Part shown: one piece after another, positions 28,701 to 36,523 of the stretch | Position numbering within the stretch: the first letter of the stretch is position 1 | Layout: each line of letters starts with the position of its first letter | Source of the DNA: JANWHF01 sp036276235 | GTDB taxonomy: Bacteria > Planctomycetota > Phycisphaerae > Tepidisphaerales > Tepidisphaeraceae | Assembly (NCBI GenBank): GCA_036276235.1 | Contig: DATBDZ010000351.1 | Span: 3,604 to 67,603 of the forward strand | Length of the DNA stretch: 64,000 bases | Direction of reading: 5' to 3' | Position numbers and translations under genes: made by a program | The notes under the pieces: generated by a model | The model's input: the letters and a program-made list of their open reading frames with translations, nothing else | Database searches by the model: none | What the model was told of the DNA's origin: nothing

Positions 28701-29468
28701 TTCAGCTCCGCCTCCGTCCCTGTCACCGCAAATGACATTGTGCTGGTTGCCGACGGCGACGATCTGGTGCAAGGCGCATCGTCGGAATTTTCCGTGCAGG
28801 CCGACCAACTCGTCTTCACGACGGCGCCGCAGGCGGCAACTGCCGGGCAGGCGTTTGACGTAGTCGTCGAAGCGGATAGCCCCGGCGGGGGGATCGACAC
28901 TTCCTTCAACGGAAGTGTCACGATATCCGATGATTACTCCGGCAATTTCGGTGATGCTTCGCAGCTCAAGGGGACATTGACTGTCAATGCGAAAGATGGC
29001 GTGGCGACTTTCACGGGAATCTCGCAGAATACCGCAAGCAGCACCGCCGGCTATGATGACGAGCTTTACGCCGACGCCAATGGGCTAAACGGAGGCTATT
29101 CCGACTCATTCACGATTGCCGCCGCCGCGGCAGCGAAACTGGCATTTGTTGGAGTTCCGACCGACACGAACGGCGACGGCGGAACCGTCGCCAACTCCAA
29201 GCTCTCCGTGCGCGTGGTGGCCCAGGATGCCTACGGAAACGCCAACTCCAATTTCAGCGGAATGATCGCCATCGCCCTGCGAACCAATCCCACCGGCGCG
29301 AGCCTCGGCGGAACAACCACGGTCGCCATCACCAGCGGCATTGCCGACTTCACCGACCTGACCATCAGCGCGGTTGGCGACGGCTACACGCTGATCGCCA
29401 CCGCCGTCAGCGGCGATACGACGGCGGCAGCCGATAAGCTGACGCCAATGCGCATCGCGGCTCATTGA
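25764..29468 (+). CDS. Large secreted planctomycete protein with 11 tandem Ig-like repeats
   Basis: About 1235 residues from a GTG start at 25764, chosen because GGAGG lies six bases upstream. The N-terminus is basic and then reads SFELLEMRRLLS, the planctomycete LExRxLLS sorting-type motif. The rest is made of 11 repeats of about 95-115 residues. Each starts with D/QLVFTAQPP-like sequence, continues with a VVVEAEDGxGxLDSSF segment and TLSDxY, and ends with GVATFTDIS. Repeats 3, 8 and 11 are a longer subtype containing YGNV and GGTTTL. Repeat 9 contains a Tyr/Gly/Ser-rich insert. There is no catalytic domain; a surface or matrix adhesin role is inferred. It converges on 29492-31321. Confidence 0.85.
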   Translation: MRKPRSGRCRRKSSFELLEMRRLLSSITGVSDPFGVTDQLVFTAAPPPNVKVGQPFSARVEAQDGNGVLDTSFEGKVTLSDHYSDYYSGSLDGTLTVNAIDGVATFTGISQEMPTSQTDWAEGDKLFANSGKLPQGVSAPFNLYTDRLAFLTQPPAQVTAGAPISVEVEALDGDGNLDTAFVGKVTMSNRYWFESSGLQGDLTVKAVGGIATFSDITDTVATTPDLGQDSLYAYGFWEGMPNAYSNPFTVNPAQASQLVFTNAPSDANSGDFILTNKALSVEVTAEDQYGNVATGFNGDISLDLGRNRGGATLGGTTTLTARHGIATFDDITISAAGHGYTLVASGAGTAMSDPFDVSDQLVFTAQPPGHVNTGAAFTVVVEAEDGAGKLDSSFHGAVTLSDLYGDDYDAPLDGRLSVDAVNGVATFTDISQAFATQKTDGSSPDRLQAESEGMISASSNYFAVVDQNADVLVFAPPPPASVVVNSPFSVVVNVDKAAGQLDTSFNGIITLHDRYYDDFEPAYLIGTLSVKAVNGVASFSGIYENFSTAETDNGELDVLYARSPDAAPATSGGFSVNAANQFVFTAQPPESVNAGEKFSVTVTAEDASGNVDSSFNGPITLSDQYSSEYAGAPLGGTLSVNAVNGVAKFSDVYQTYSSAFASNNDQDLLFASGDGFATGASDTFRVQGSANSQQVAFMVQPPASIAAGATFSVSIAAHDSAGNLLSSFNGSITLSASDNSNLKGTLTEQAADGVAVFNDLSITDASTTDGGIYLIASTNDQEGDSDNFVVTPGAVTQLDFSAMPVDAGDNSNNALVNSPLTLTVQAEDQYGNVVSSFDGSITLKIGSGPAGAVFGGTTTLAAAGGIATFKDITLDTRGDYTLVASGPATTTSDSFTVSDQLVFLTQPPKLLRPGEPFTVVVKAEDGLGVVDSRVSGDVTLAYAYAYGSYGSYGYNSGTYGYDYPLDGTTTVKAVGGIATFSSASVPVTANDIVLVADGDDLVQGASSEFSVQADQLVFTTAPQAATAGQAFDVVVEADSPGGGIDTSFNGSVTISDDYSGNFGDASQLKGTLTVNAKDGVATFTGISQNTASSTAGYDDELYADANGLNGGYSDSFTIAAAAAAKLAFVGVPTDTNGDGGTVANSKLSVRVVAQDAYGNANSNFSGMIAIALRTNPTGASLGGTTTVAITSGIADFTDLTISAVGDGYTLIATAVSGDTTAAADKLTPMRIAAH

Positions 29469-29491
29469 TGAGAGTGCCGCCGGCCTTTGTT

Positions 29492-31321
29492 TTAACCGGT
29501 GGCCCGTTCGCCAAAGAGATTGCCGGACGAAACCTGTCCCGCCGCCAGCGTAATTGATAGGACGCCACCAATCGGCTTGGTGGCGACGATGCCGGCCACC
29601 GGAACAACGCGCACAACGTAGGTTTGCGCTGCCAGTCCATTGAACGACCAATTGCCGGCAATATCAGTCGTCACGCTTCGGTCGCCGGCGTCGAGCTTGC
29701 CGTCTTTGTTGAGATCGAGATAGACCGTCCATAGCCCGGCACCAAATTCACCATTGTCGATCTTCCCGTCGCCGTTGGCATCGTCGAACACTTTGCCTGA
29801 AATCGACCCGAGCGGTGCGGTCACCGTCTCGGTAAATGTGACGACATTGGATTTTACCCCGTGAGCATCGGTAATAGCCTCAGAAACACTCAGCGGTCCG
29901 GCTTTGGCAAATGTGTGACTTGTCGCTGGAATCGGTCCCGCGGCTGGACGGGTGATGATTGTGTCTGCCGTGCCATCTCCCCAATTGATGTCGATTTTGA
30001 AGGGACTCGTGCCGCCAAATTGGCTGAACGAACCGAGACTCACGCTGGCGCTGGAACCCAGCGTCGTGGTTTGATTAGGTGGACCGGCAACAACAATAGA
30101 TGGCTGTACCTCAACGGCGCCGATATCGACCACGCCATTGATAATACGCGGCAATCCGCGCTGGTCGGTCGTGATGCCAGTCGGAATTAGCGCGTTGGAG
30201 CCATGATCGATTGCGGGGCTCGCGGCCAGCGGCAGGAGTGTTTGCGTAGGGCCTCCGTTGTTGGCAAGTGGACCGAGCTTGGCGTTGAGCGGTGCGGCAA
30301 TCGTTCCGAGCAAGTCGGTGGCGATCCATCCGGTGCTGCCATTTGTCTTGCCGATGAGGTTATGGCCCGACGATTTAACGGCGCCATGGACGTCGGGGGT
30401 GGTCCCACCTGTGTTTCCGGCGATGATGGTGTTGCCAATCAGCGCATTGACGCCGGCATTGTCGAGAAGCCCGCCGCCGTTTGCCCCGGTGTTGTTCGCT
30501 ATCGTCACGCCGAAGAATGAAGTGCCGCTGTTGCTCGCATCCAGCAGAATGCCGCCGCCGGCTACCGCGGACGTATTGCCCGCGATCGTTACGTTGCGAA
30601 GAAGTAGCGTGGTTTTTCCGGGCTGGGCATTGGTGTCGCTGGCAATACCACCTCCGCCGCCTATGTTGGACTTGTTTCCCGTGAAGGTGACATCGGTCAG
30701 GGTTGCGATGCAGCTCCGGACAGCGCCATAATTCTCCAAACCTCCGCCGTGGCCATTTGCGATATTTCCCGAAACCGTCACGTTCGTGAGTGTGAGAGAT
30801 TGCAGATTCTGAATCGCGCCGCCGCCAAAGGCGCTCGTGTTCCTGGCGATCGTGGCGGCTTCAAAGGTCAGTGTGCCGCTATTGATGATTGCGCCGCCGC
30901 CCGAGACAGAGGAATGACAATTGACCACGTTGACACCGTGAATCTTCGCGGTCACCGCTTTGGCAATAACGAACGCCTGACTCTTGGCGTTTCCATTGAC
31001 GGTAACTCCCGCCGCCGGACCGGTGATCGTGATCGGCTCCAGGACATTGGTCAATCTCAGGGGAGTTCCACTGAGGAGGATCGTCTTCGGAGCGGCGAAA
31101 GCGGACGGGGCGAACGTGATAGCGGTCGGAGTCGTGCTCAGATTCGCAACCGCGACAGCGTCTCTCAAGCTGACCGTTGGACTGCCGGCAGGATCTATCT
31201 GGTCAAGGGCAGTATTGACAATCACGCTTGTCAGAAGCGTGCGATATTCCAGCGATTCAGCGACCGCCGGTCGACCAGAAGAGTTGTGAATTGAGCTTCT
31301 CCGCATTTTCGAATCGCGCAT
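29492..31321 (-). CDS. Secreted parallel beta-helix protein with PKD-like and SdrD-B-like domains
   Basis: A 609-residue extracellular protein, start ATG at 31321 with AAGGA nearby. The N-terminus carries AESLEYRTLLTS, the planctomycete motif. Residues ~30-410 are a right-handed beta-helix with repeated GGGAI/GGGL turns and NVTISGN-type rungs (polymorphic outer membrane/CSLREA-like), including the DIGAVEV end often seen in such proteins. Residues ~415-500 form a PKD-like domain (DINWGDGTADT). The last ~110 residues form an SdrD-B-like Ca-binding domain with two DxNxDGxxDxGE loops (DANGDGKIDNGE and DLNKDGKLDAGD). An adhesive or structural surface function is inferred. Confidence 0.85.
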   Translation of the reverse strand: MRDSKMRRSSIHNSSGRPAVAESLEYRTLLTSVIVNTALDQIDPAGSPTVSLRDAVAVANLSTTPTAITFAPSAFAAPKTILLSGTPLRLTNVLEPITITGPAAGVTVNGNAKSQAFVIAKAVTAKIHGVNVVNCHSSVSGGGAIINSGTLTFEAATIARNTSAFGGGAIQNLQSLTLTNVTVSGNIANGHGGGLENYGAVRSCIATLTDVTFTGNKSNIGGGGGIASDTNAQPGKTTLLLRNVTIAGNTSAVAGGGILLDASNSGTSFFGVTIANNTGANGGGLLDNAGVNALIGNTIIAGNTGGTTPDVHGAVKSSGHNLIGKTNGSTGWIATDLLGTIAAPLNAKLGPLANNGGPTQTLLPLAASPAIDHGSNALIPTGITTDQRGLPRIINGVVDIGAVEVQPSIVVAGPPNQTTTLGSSASVSLGSFSQFGGTSPFKIDINWGDGTADTIITRPAAGPIPATSHTFAKAGPLSVSEAITDAHGVKSNVVTFTETVTAPLGSISGKVFDDANGDGKIDNGEFGAGLWTVYLDLNKDGKLDAGDRSVTTDIAGNWSFNGLAAQTYVVRVVPVAGIVATKPIGGVLSITLAAGQVSSGNLFGERATG

Positions 31322-31585
31322 GATTCTTCCTTCCGATTAGAGGTGTCGCCGACCAAACGTCGGGAAATTGGCCCGTTATTGAAGGGCTGTCTTCGTTATC
31401 TCCTGACCACGGAGCCCGCGGGCAACCCGCGCGACGTGACCCTTCTCCGCAAAGCGCATCACGATATACGCACGACAGCGGCGGTGTGTCAAGATTCTGC
31501 GGAAAAGGCAAATCGGGATATCGCTCGACTGCGCAAACAGGGCGCTTTGGGGCAAACATGTATCATGTCTGGGCGTCGAGGCGGA

Positions 31586-32515
31586 TCAATCAAACGCCTC
31601 CGGCTCCTCTCCCTTCGGGCGAGTCTTCCAGCGGCGATGGACCCACAAATATTGCCCCGGATCATCGCGCACCATCTGCTCGATCGCGTGCGTGTAGCGC
31701 TGGGTGATGTAACGCAGCGGGTCAGGGTGATCGGTCCAGTCGGCGGGGTGGATGATGTCCTGCACGCCGACTTTGAAGTGGAAGCGGTCATTGACTCGCC
31801 GCGCGTAGCCGACGACGACGGGGACGCTGTATTGCATCGCCAGTAAGCCAATCGATTTGTAGGTGCTCGCCTTGCGGCCGAAGAAATCAACAAACAATCC
31901 CTTGGGCCCCGCGTTCTGGTCGGCGATAAACCCGACGGCTTTGCCTCGCTCCAGCAGATCGGTCACCTCGCCGGTTGCGCCCTTTTTGTCGATGATCCGC
32001 TGTCCCTGCTTTTCCCGCACGCCCATGAGCCAGTCATTGATGTGCGGGTTATCCAGCGGCCGCGCGATGCCGGTGGTTTCGAATCCAAACGTGGCCAGCA
32101 CGTAGCCGAGGATTTCCCAGTTGCCGTAATGGCCAGTGAGCAGGATCAGCCCGCGCTTCGGATCGAGCATGAGCCGCAGCGCATCGCGCATGTTTTCCAG
32201 CTCGCAGTAGCTGGCGTAAGTCTCCAGGCGAATGAGCCGCGTGGTGAATAGCACTTCCAGTGCGAGCATGACCAGATGCTGCATGCTCCGCCGCGCCAGC
32301 TTCCGCCGCTGCCGCTCGGGCATGTTCGGAAAGCTGCGGCGAAGGTTTCCCATCGCCCGCTCGCGATGCCGCCGATCGACGGCATACATGATGTCGCCGA
32401 TCAGCTTCGCCGTACGCAGGTTGAGATTCACGGGAAAGCAATGCAGCGCCATCGCGACCAGCCGCAGCGCGAAATAGAGCAGTCGGTCCAGCAGATCATT
32501 TCGCTCCTTTGCCAT
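31586..32515 (-). CDS. Lipid A biosynthesis acyltransferase (LpxL/HtrB-like)
   Basis: A 309-residue membrane-associated acyltransferase. The start at 32515 (MAKERNDLL) gives the normal family length; the frame is open further upstream, but that part lies in repeat DNA. The active-site HxxxxE motif is H129 to E134 in LTGHYGNWEILG, with the acyl-acceptor motif QNAGPKGLFVDFFG about 75 residues later and VPVVVGYARR after that. It should transfer a secondary acyl chain to lipid A. The immediate neighbours are not other LPS genes. Residues near the start form one predicted N-terminal membrane helix. Confidence 0.9.
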   Translation of the reverse strand: MAKERNDLLDRLLYFALRLVAMALHCFPVNLNLRTAKLIGDIMYAVDRRHRERAMGNLRRSFPNMPERQRRKLARRSMQHLVMLALEVLFTTRLIRLETYASYCELENMRDALRLMLDPKRGLILLTGHYGNWEILGYVLATFGFETTGIARPLDNPHINDWLMGVREKQGQRIIDKKGATGEVTDLLERGKAVGFIADQNAGPKGLFVDFFGRKASTYKSIGLLAMQYSVPVVVGYARRVNDRFHFKVGVQDIIHPADWTDHPDPLRYITQRYTHAIEQMVRDDPGQYLWVHRRWKTRPKGEEPEAFD

Positions 32516-32606
32516 CGGGGGTGGATGATACGGAATGAAAAGTGAAAAATGAAAAGTGAAAAATGGAAAGCGCGGAAGATACGGCTGCCCGCTACTGCCG
32601 AGCATT

Positions 32607-32829
32607 GTCATGCTGAGGTACTCCGAAGCATCTGGCTGGATCGCGCGAATGGGCCGAAGCTTGGGAGTACCGGTTCTGAAAATGTTGGCGTCGATCCCGC
32701 TACGCACGCCACGGGCATGCTGTCGCAAGCCCATGCCACCAAATTACGGGCATGTCCTTCTTCTGGTCGTCTTGTTACCCGTCTGGAAAGCCCAAACACA
32801 TGCTCACGCAAGCGTGAGGCATGGCACCC
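32607..32829. repeat. Composite repeat block sharing order with 25219-25588
   Basis: It contains, in order, a family D left half (GTCATGCTGAGGTACTCC at 32607), a segment TTCTGAAAATGTTGGCG, and the unit CCACGGGCATGCTGTCGC. It ends with the right half of family C, ACACATGCTCACGCAAGCG to CATGGCACCC. The same units occur in the same order in 25219-25588, so they have spread as composites. At about 32534-32575 there is also a short AT-rich tandem repeat of the type GAAAAGTGAAAAAT. No other gene is seen in 32516-32872. Confidence 0.75.
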
Positions 32830-32872
32830 TTGGCACCGTCGCAGCGATGCGAGCCAATTTGTGCGGGAATCG

Positions 32873-34237
32873 CTACTTCACCTTAATATCGTATGTGAGC
32901 AGCACGTCCTGATCGCGCAGATACAGCCGCCCATTGGCGATAACCGGGTGCGGCCAGGTCGGCTGCCCGCTGCCGGCGGGCGGGGTAAACGTGCTGATCT
33001 GCTTGTACGCTTGCGGCGTCGCCTCCACCAGCGCCATCGTGCCCGGCGGCGTCTCGCTGCGCAGATAGATCATCCCATCCGCGATCGCGATTGAGCCTTT
33101 GCCGACGCTGCGATTGCTCCAGGCGACTTTGCCGGTCTTGAAATCCATGCAGACCAGCAGGCCGGGATCGTTGGAGCCGTAGACATAATCGCCGAAGAGG
33201 ATCACGCCGCCGTGATGGTTCTTCATGTTCCGATTGTCGTAAACCTTTTGCACGGAAAACTTCCCACCCGCGGCGGCGGGGGGCGTCACCTTAAACAGAT
33301 GACAACCCACGCCATAACCAGCGGCGACGTAAACCATCCCATCCTTTTCGATCGGCGTCGCGATCGCGATTTTCCCCTCCGAACGGCTGGCCTTCCAAAG
33401 CAGCTTTCCGCTATCAGCGGCTACGCCCGCGACACTTGGCGCGGTCTGCTGAATGTATTGCCGCACGCCGCCGATGGTGGCGACGATCGCCGACGAATAT
33501 TGCGGCTCCTCGGTCCATTCCTTGCTCAGCCAGAGGAATTTGCCGCTCTGCTTGTTTAGCGCGAGCATCGTCCCCTTGCTGCTGCCGGGGGTGCAGATCA
33601 CTTTGTCGCCGTCAACGAGCGGCGATTCAGAGTAGGCCCAGGTCGGCATCCTTCCGCCATACTCCTGCACCAGGTCCACATGCCACAGTTCCTTGCCATA
33701 GGTGCTGATGCAGGAGAGTTCGCCGTATTGGGTGAGGACATAGATCCGTTGTCCGTCCACGGTAGGCGAGCCGCGCGGACCGGGATGGGATTGGCCCGAA
33801 GCACCGACGACGCCGCCGCGCCCGACCTTCGCCTTCCAGAGCAGCTTGCCGTCGGCTTCATTGAGCGCGAAAAGACAAGCGGCATCGCCGCTATCGCCAC
33901 ACACATAAACCCGACCCGCTGCGATGCTCACGCCGCCCATCCCCCCGCCGATGCCGTTTGCTTTCCAAGCCAAAGGCGGCCCACCCTTAGGCCACTGCTT
34001 AGGCAAACCCGTCTCCTTGGAAACCCCATCCCGATCCCCCCCGCGCCACTGCGGCCAATCGCCAACAGATGCGGAAGCATCTGACTCCGTCACCGATGCC
34101 GCCAGCGGTTTGGTAGGCGTGTCCGCCGCGCGGATCGAATGAATTACAAAGAGAGAAAGGATGAACGCCGCTGCAAAATCCTTGCGGAAGTGCAAGCGGC
34201 TAGAACAGCTCACGTTATATTTGATGATCAATGCCAT
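32873..34237 (-). CDS. Exported PQQ-like beta-propeller protein
   Basis: About 454 residues from ATG at 34237; an in-frame ATG at 34291 exists but places extra charged residues before the signal. An N-terminal signal peptide has its hydrophobic core at AAAFILSLFVIHSIRAA. The mature protein begins with the planctomycete-type DWPQWRGGDRDGVSKETGL, followed by repeats with GKLLWKA, GKELWHV and GKVAWSN blades typical of PQQ-dependent dehydrogenase-like propellers. There is no PQQ-binding signature that can be confirmed, and no catalytic residues are visible. The function is unknown; such proteins are very common in planctomycetes. Confidence 0.88.
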   Translation of the reverse strand: MALIIKYNVSCSSRLHFRKDFAAAFILSLFVIHSIRAADTPTKPLAASVTESDASASVGDWPQWRGGDRDGVSKETGLPKQWPKGGPPLAWKANGIGGGMGGVSIAAGRVYVCGDSGDAACLFALNEADGKLLWKAKVGRGGVVGASGQSHPGPRGSPTVDGQRIYVLTQYGELSCISTYGKELWHVDLVQEYGGRMPTWAYSESPLVDGDKVICTPGSSKGTMLALNKQSGKFLWLSKEWTEEPQYSSAIVATIGGVRQYIQQTAPSVAGVAADSGKLLWKASRSEGKIAIATPIEKDGMVYVAAGYGVGCHLFKVTPPAAAGGKFSVQKVYDNRNMKNHHGGVILFGDYVYGSNDPGLLVCMDFKTGKVAWSNRSVGKGSIAIADGMIYLRSETPPGTMALVEATPQAYKQISTFTPPAGSGQPTWPHPVIANGRLYLRDQDVLLTYDIKVK

Positions 34238-34657
34238 GTTCGATTCGTCCCAAGAAAGAGACCACTCCGGCTCCCGCCGGCGACGGGCCATTATCTTAGC
34301 GCCGGCGCGGCGGATGTCCCACGGACAAAAACCGGAGCCGGATAGGTTTCGCGAAGGATCAATCCGGTGGACACCAGGTGATCATGACCATTCAGCATTC
34401 AGCAAGATGCATCGACGATCCCAAACCCACGGAGAAGCGGCCGCCGCGCTCGCGGCGATTCTGCCCCACACGCATCACCCGACCCCAATGCCGCTCGACC
34501 TCCGCAAGCTCCGTGGGCGTTCAAAAATACACTGAACCGGACGCGCGCATTCGCATTCACGAACGCCCACGGAGCTTCAACCCCGATAAGCCGCGCTGTT
34601 GTCAAAGGGAACGTCTTGGGGCCAGCCGGCACCGCCATCGCCTCTCCTAAGCTGCGG
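34238..34657. other. Gene-free stretch at the downstream edge of the Dnd island, with inverted repeat
   Basis: About 420 bases with no convincing gene. It contains a perfect 17-base inverted repeat, AAGCTCCGTGGGCGTTC at 34506-34522 and its complement at 34561-34577, spaced by 38 bases. A frame on the minus strand across 34399-34638 is open but looks like repeat-derived sequence rather than a gene. The stretch lies between the propeller protein start and the end of the minus-strand Dnd operon and so marks one side of the island. Confidence 0.6.
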
Positions 34658-35986
34658 TCAGAGCTTGCGAGCTTTCACGGCCGCTTGTGGAGTGCGTTTT
34701 TTTGCTTTCCTCGTAGGCAAAGTCGCGGGTTCGGCGGGAGTTCTGAAAAGATCCAGTCGCGACCCGCCGTCGGCCAAAGCGTGGTCGGCGTCGAGCGTGG
34801 CAAATAGATCCTCGATGCGCTGGGTGATGACGGGCGAGCGGGCGGATTCACCCACCTGCAGAAGGAGTAAGGCTTCCGCGATGGCCCTATTTTTTAACAT
34901 TACCTTGTGAACCGGATCCCAAAGGACGTAATGCCAACATTCAGCATCGAGGCGAAGTTCCGTGCCAAGCAGGGTTTTAACCGCATCCTCCATCTCACGG
35001 CCAACGTCCATCAGTGCGCGCACAGCGCCGGCAAAGGCAGTCTGACCAACTGGCCGAAAGAGCAGGTGATTAAACGATTCAACCCGGAATTCGCCGGCCT
35101 TATGAGTCCTTGCGAAAACCTGCCTGTATTCGGGAACCAGCTTTGCTAGCAGGCTCCAGTACCGTTCATTCTCAGCGTAGGTAATGCCCAACTGCGACGC
35201 GCTCGGACGTGATCGAAGAACCGAGGTCTTCGAAGGCAGGCCGGACTCCTTTCTTGGATAGAGCGCCTTCGCGATTTCGTAGAGCGTGATAATACTCGTA
35301 ATACTTGTTTTGTCTTTCTCTGGTATAGCAGCGGTCCCGGCGAATGCTATGACTCCACCTTTCTGGAATAATTCAAAGTCGTCAACCAGCCGGCGCGTGA
35401 CGACTGCGAGGCCATTGTCCTCGGCCAACGCGACGATGTCAGCGGCCGACACCTTCTTCGCCGTATTGTTGAGTGTTACAAATAGGCGCCGCGTGCGGGC
35501 CTTGCCCTTAGCATCATCTTTGTGCGCCACGAGAAGGACAGAAATCTCATCGCGTGCGATTTTTTTATTTGTCTTGAGCGCCTCTTTGATTCCTGCAACC
35601 CGGTGCTGGCCATCGATTGCGAACAACTTTTCGTGGCCCGTTAGCCTCAACAATCCCATCGATCGTTGAAGGTAGTCCTCCTGTTCCGCGGTCAGCTCGT
35701 CGCGTGGATCTGCAATGGAGAGCTCCGCCCATGTTGGATCGGCGCCGTATAGGCCGACGACGATCGAGTTGAACAATCGCTCCTCATTCTCTCGGAGGTA
35801 TTTGGCGATCCGCGCAGCGTGCTTCTCGTCAAGCTGGCGCTGTATCCAGTCCGCGAGCTTCGCGCTCTTGTAGATTTCGTCCGTACGTTTTATCCAGTCA
35901 TCGACGTCGGTAAAGGTCATGCATGTGACGTAGTAGACCCACTCGCCCATGCGGCATCTGATCGTGGGAAACACTAAGTTCTTCAT
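34658..35986 (-). CDS. DGQHR-domain protein, DndB-like
   Basis: A 442-residue protein with the family hallmark DGQHR (D125-R129, in KLFAIDGQHRVAG), followed by LFVTLNNTAKKVS. DndB proteins with this motif act as transcriptional repressors of the phosphorothioation genes in studied systems; DpdB of the deazaguanine system carries a related motif. The N-terminal ~100 residues contain a helical segment with RIAKYLRENEERLF, as in DndB. The Lys/Arg-rich tail (TRKAKKRTPQAAVKARKL) may bind DNA. It is the last gene of the operon and its ATG overlaps the upstream stop by 4 bases. The operon context favours DndB. There is no dpdA-like gene here. Confidence 0.82.
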   Translation of the reverse strand: MKNLVFPTIRCRMGEWVYYVTCMTFTDVDDWIKRTDEIYKSAKLADWIQRQLDEKHAARIAKYLRENEERLFNSIVVGLYGADPTWAELSIADPRDELTAEQEDYLQRSMGLLRLTGHEKLFAIDGQHRVAGIKEALKTNKKIARDEISVLLVAHKDDAKGKARTRRLFVTLNNTAKKVSAADIVALAEDNGLAVVTRRLVDDFELFQKGGVIAFAGTAAIPEKDKTSITSIITLYEIAKALYPRKESGLPSKTSVLRSRPSASQLGITYAENERYWSLLAKLVPEYRQVFARTHKAGEFRVESFNHLLFRPVGQTAFAGAVRALMDVGREMEDAVKTLLGTELRLDAECWHYVLWDPVHKVMLKNRAIAEALLLLQVGESARSPVITQRIEDLFATLDADHALADGGSRLDLFRTPAEPATLPTRKAKKRTPQAAVKARKL

Positions 35987-36483
35987 CCAAAGATCCTCCG
36001 CACAGTTTTCGAGATCGTCGCCGGGAAATCGCGGTTATGTGGAGGAATAAACGCCGCCAGCAAACCATCCTCAACGGCGGTGATTATGGCGGCGTTGGGG
36101 ATTTCAGCATAATAGAAATAAAGGTGCGTTCGCCACTTGGTCACCATCTGTATGATGTGGTCTCGAGGCTTGGATTGTTTGGGTTCGTTCAAGTACGCAT
36201 AGAATCGTTTATTGAAATTCATTTTGTCAGCTTTGCCGACGTAGAGGAGGTATTTTACGGACGGATGATCCGCAATTTCGGGTTCGACGACGAAGCTGTA
36301 AACACCGTGCTTGTCTTTTGGGACGAGCTTTCGATGCATCTTGTCAAACTTGATCCGCTGCCAATTGAGCGGAGTGAGTGAAGAGTATCTCTTCCACTGC
36401 TTGGGACTGAGTACAAATCGATGTACGCGGTAGTACGCGAGATCCTTCTCGGCCTTGGCCGCAGCAACAGGGTCGATCGCCAC
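35983..36483 (-). CDS. GIY-YIG nuclease-fold protein of the Dnd operon
   Basis: A 166-residue protein from GTG at 36483 with a strong GGAGGAG seven bases upstream. The GIY-YIG elements are all recognisable: GVY (residues 60-62) for GIY, YVG (81-83) followed by Lys, the catalytic Arg at about R93 in NKRFYAYLNE, the metal-binding Glu at about E138 in AVEDGLLAAF, and the Asn in PPHN (N150). The insertion between the first two strands (VEPEIADHPSVK) is longer than usual. It lies between the HerA-like gene and the DndB-like gene. In this place it may be the nuclease that acts on unmodified DNA; this is inference. Confidence 0.78.
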   Translation of the reverse strand: MAIDPVAAAKAEKDLAYYRVHRFVLSPKQWKRYSSLTPLNWQRIKFDKMHRKLVPKDKHGVYSFVVEPEIADHPSVKYLLYVGKADKMNFNKRFYAYLNEPKQSKPRDHIIQMVTKWRTHLYFYYAEIPNAAIITAVEDGLLAAFIPPHNRDFPATISKTVRRIFG

Positions 36484-36523
36484 AGAGTGTCTCCTCCGAT
36501 TTGGTCAGTAACTGATTCGCCAC

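Noticed and set aside
34399..34638. 79-codon minus-strand frame with AFVNANARVRFSVFLNAHGA at the edge of the Dnd island
   Set aside because: It covers the inverted repeat, and peptides of this kind are repeat-derived in planctomycetes; no start signal.
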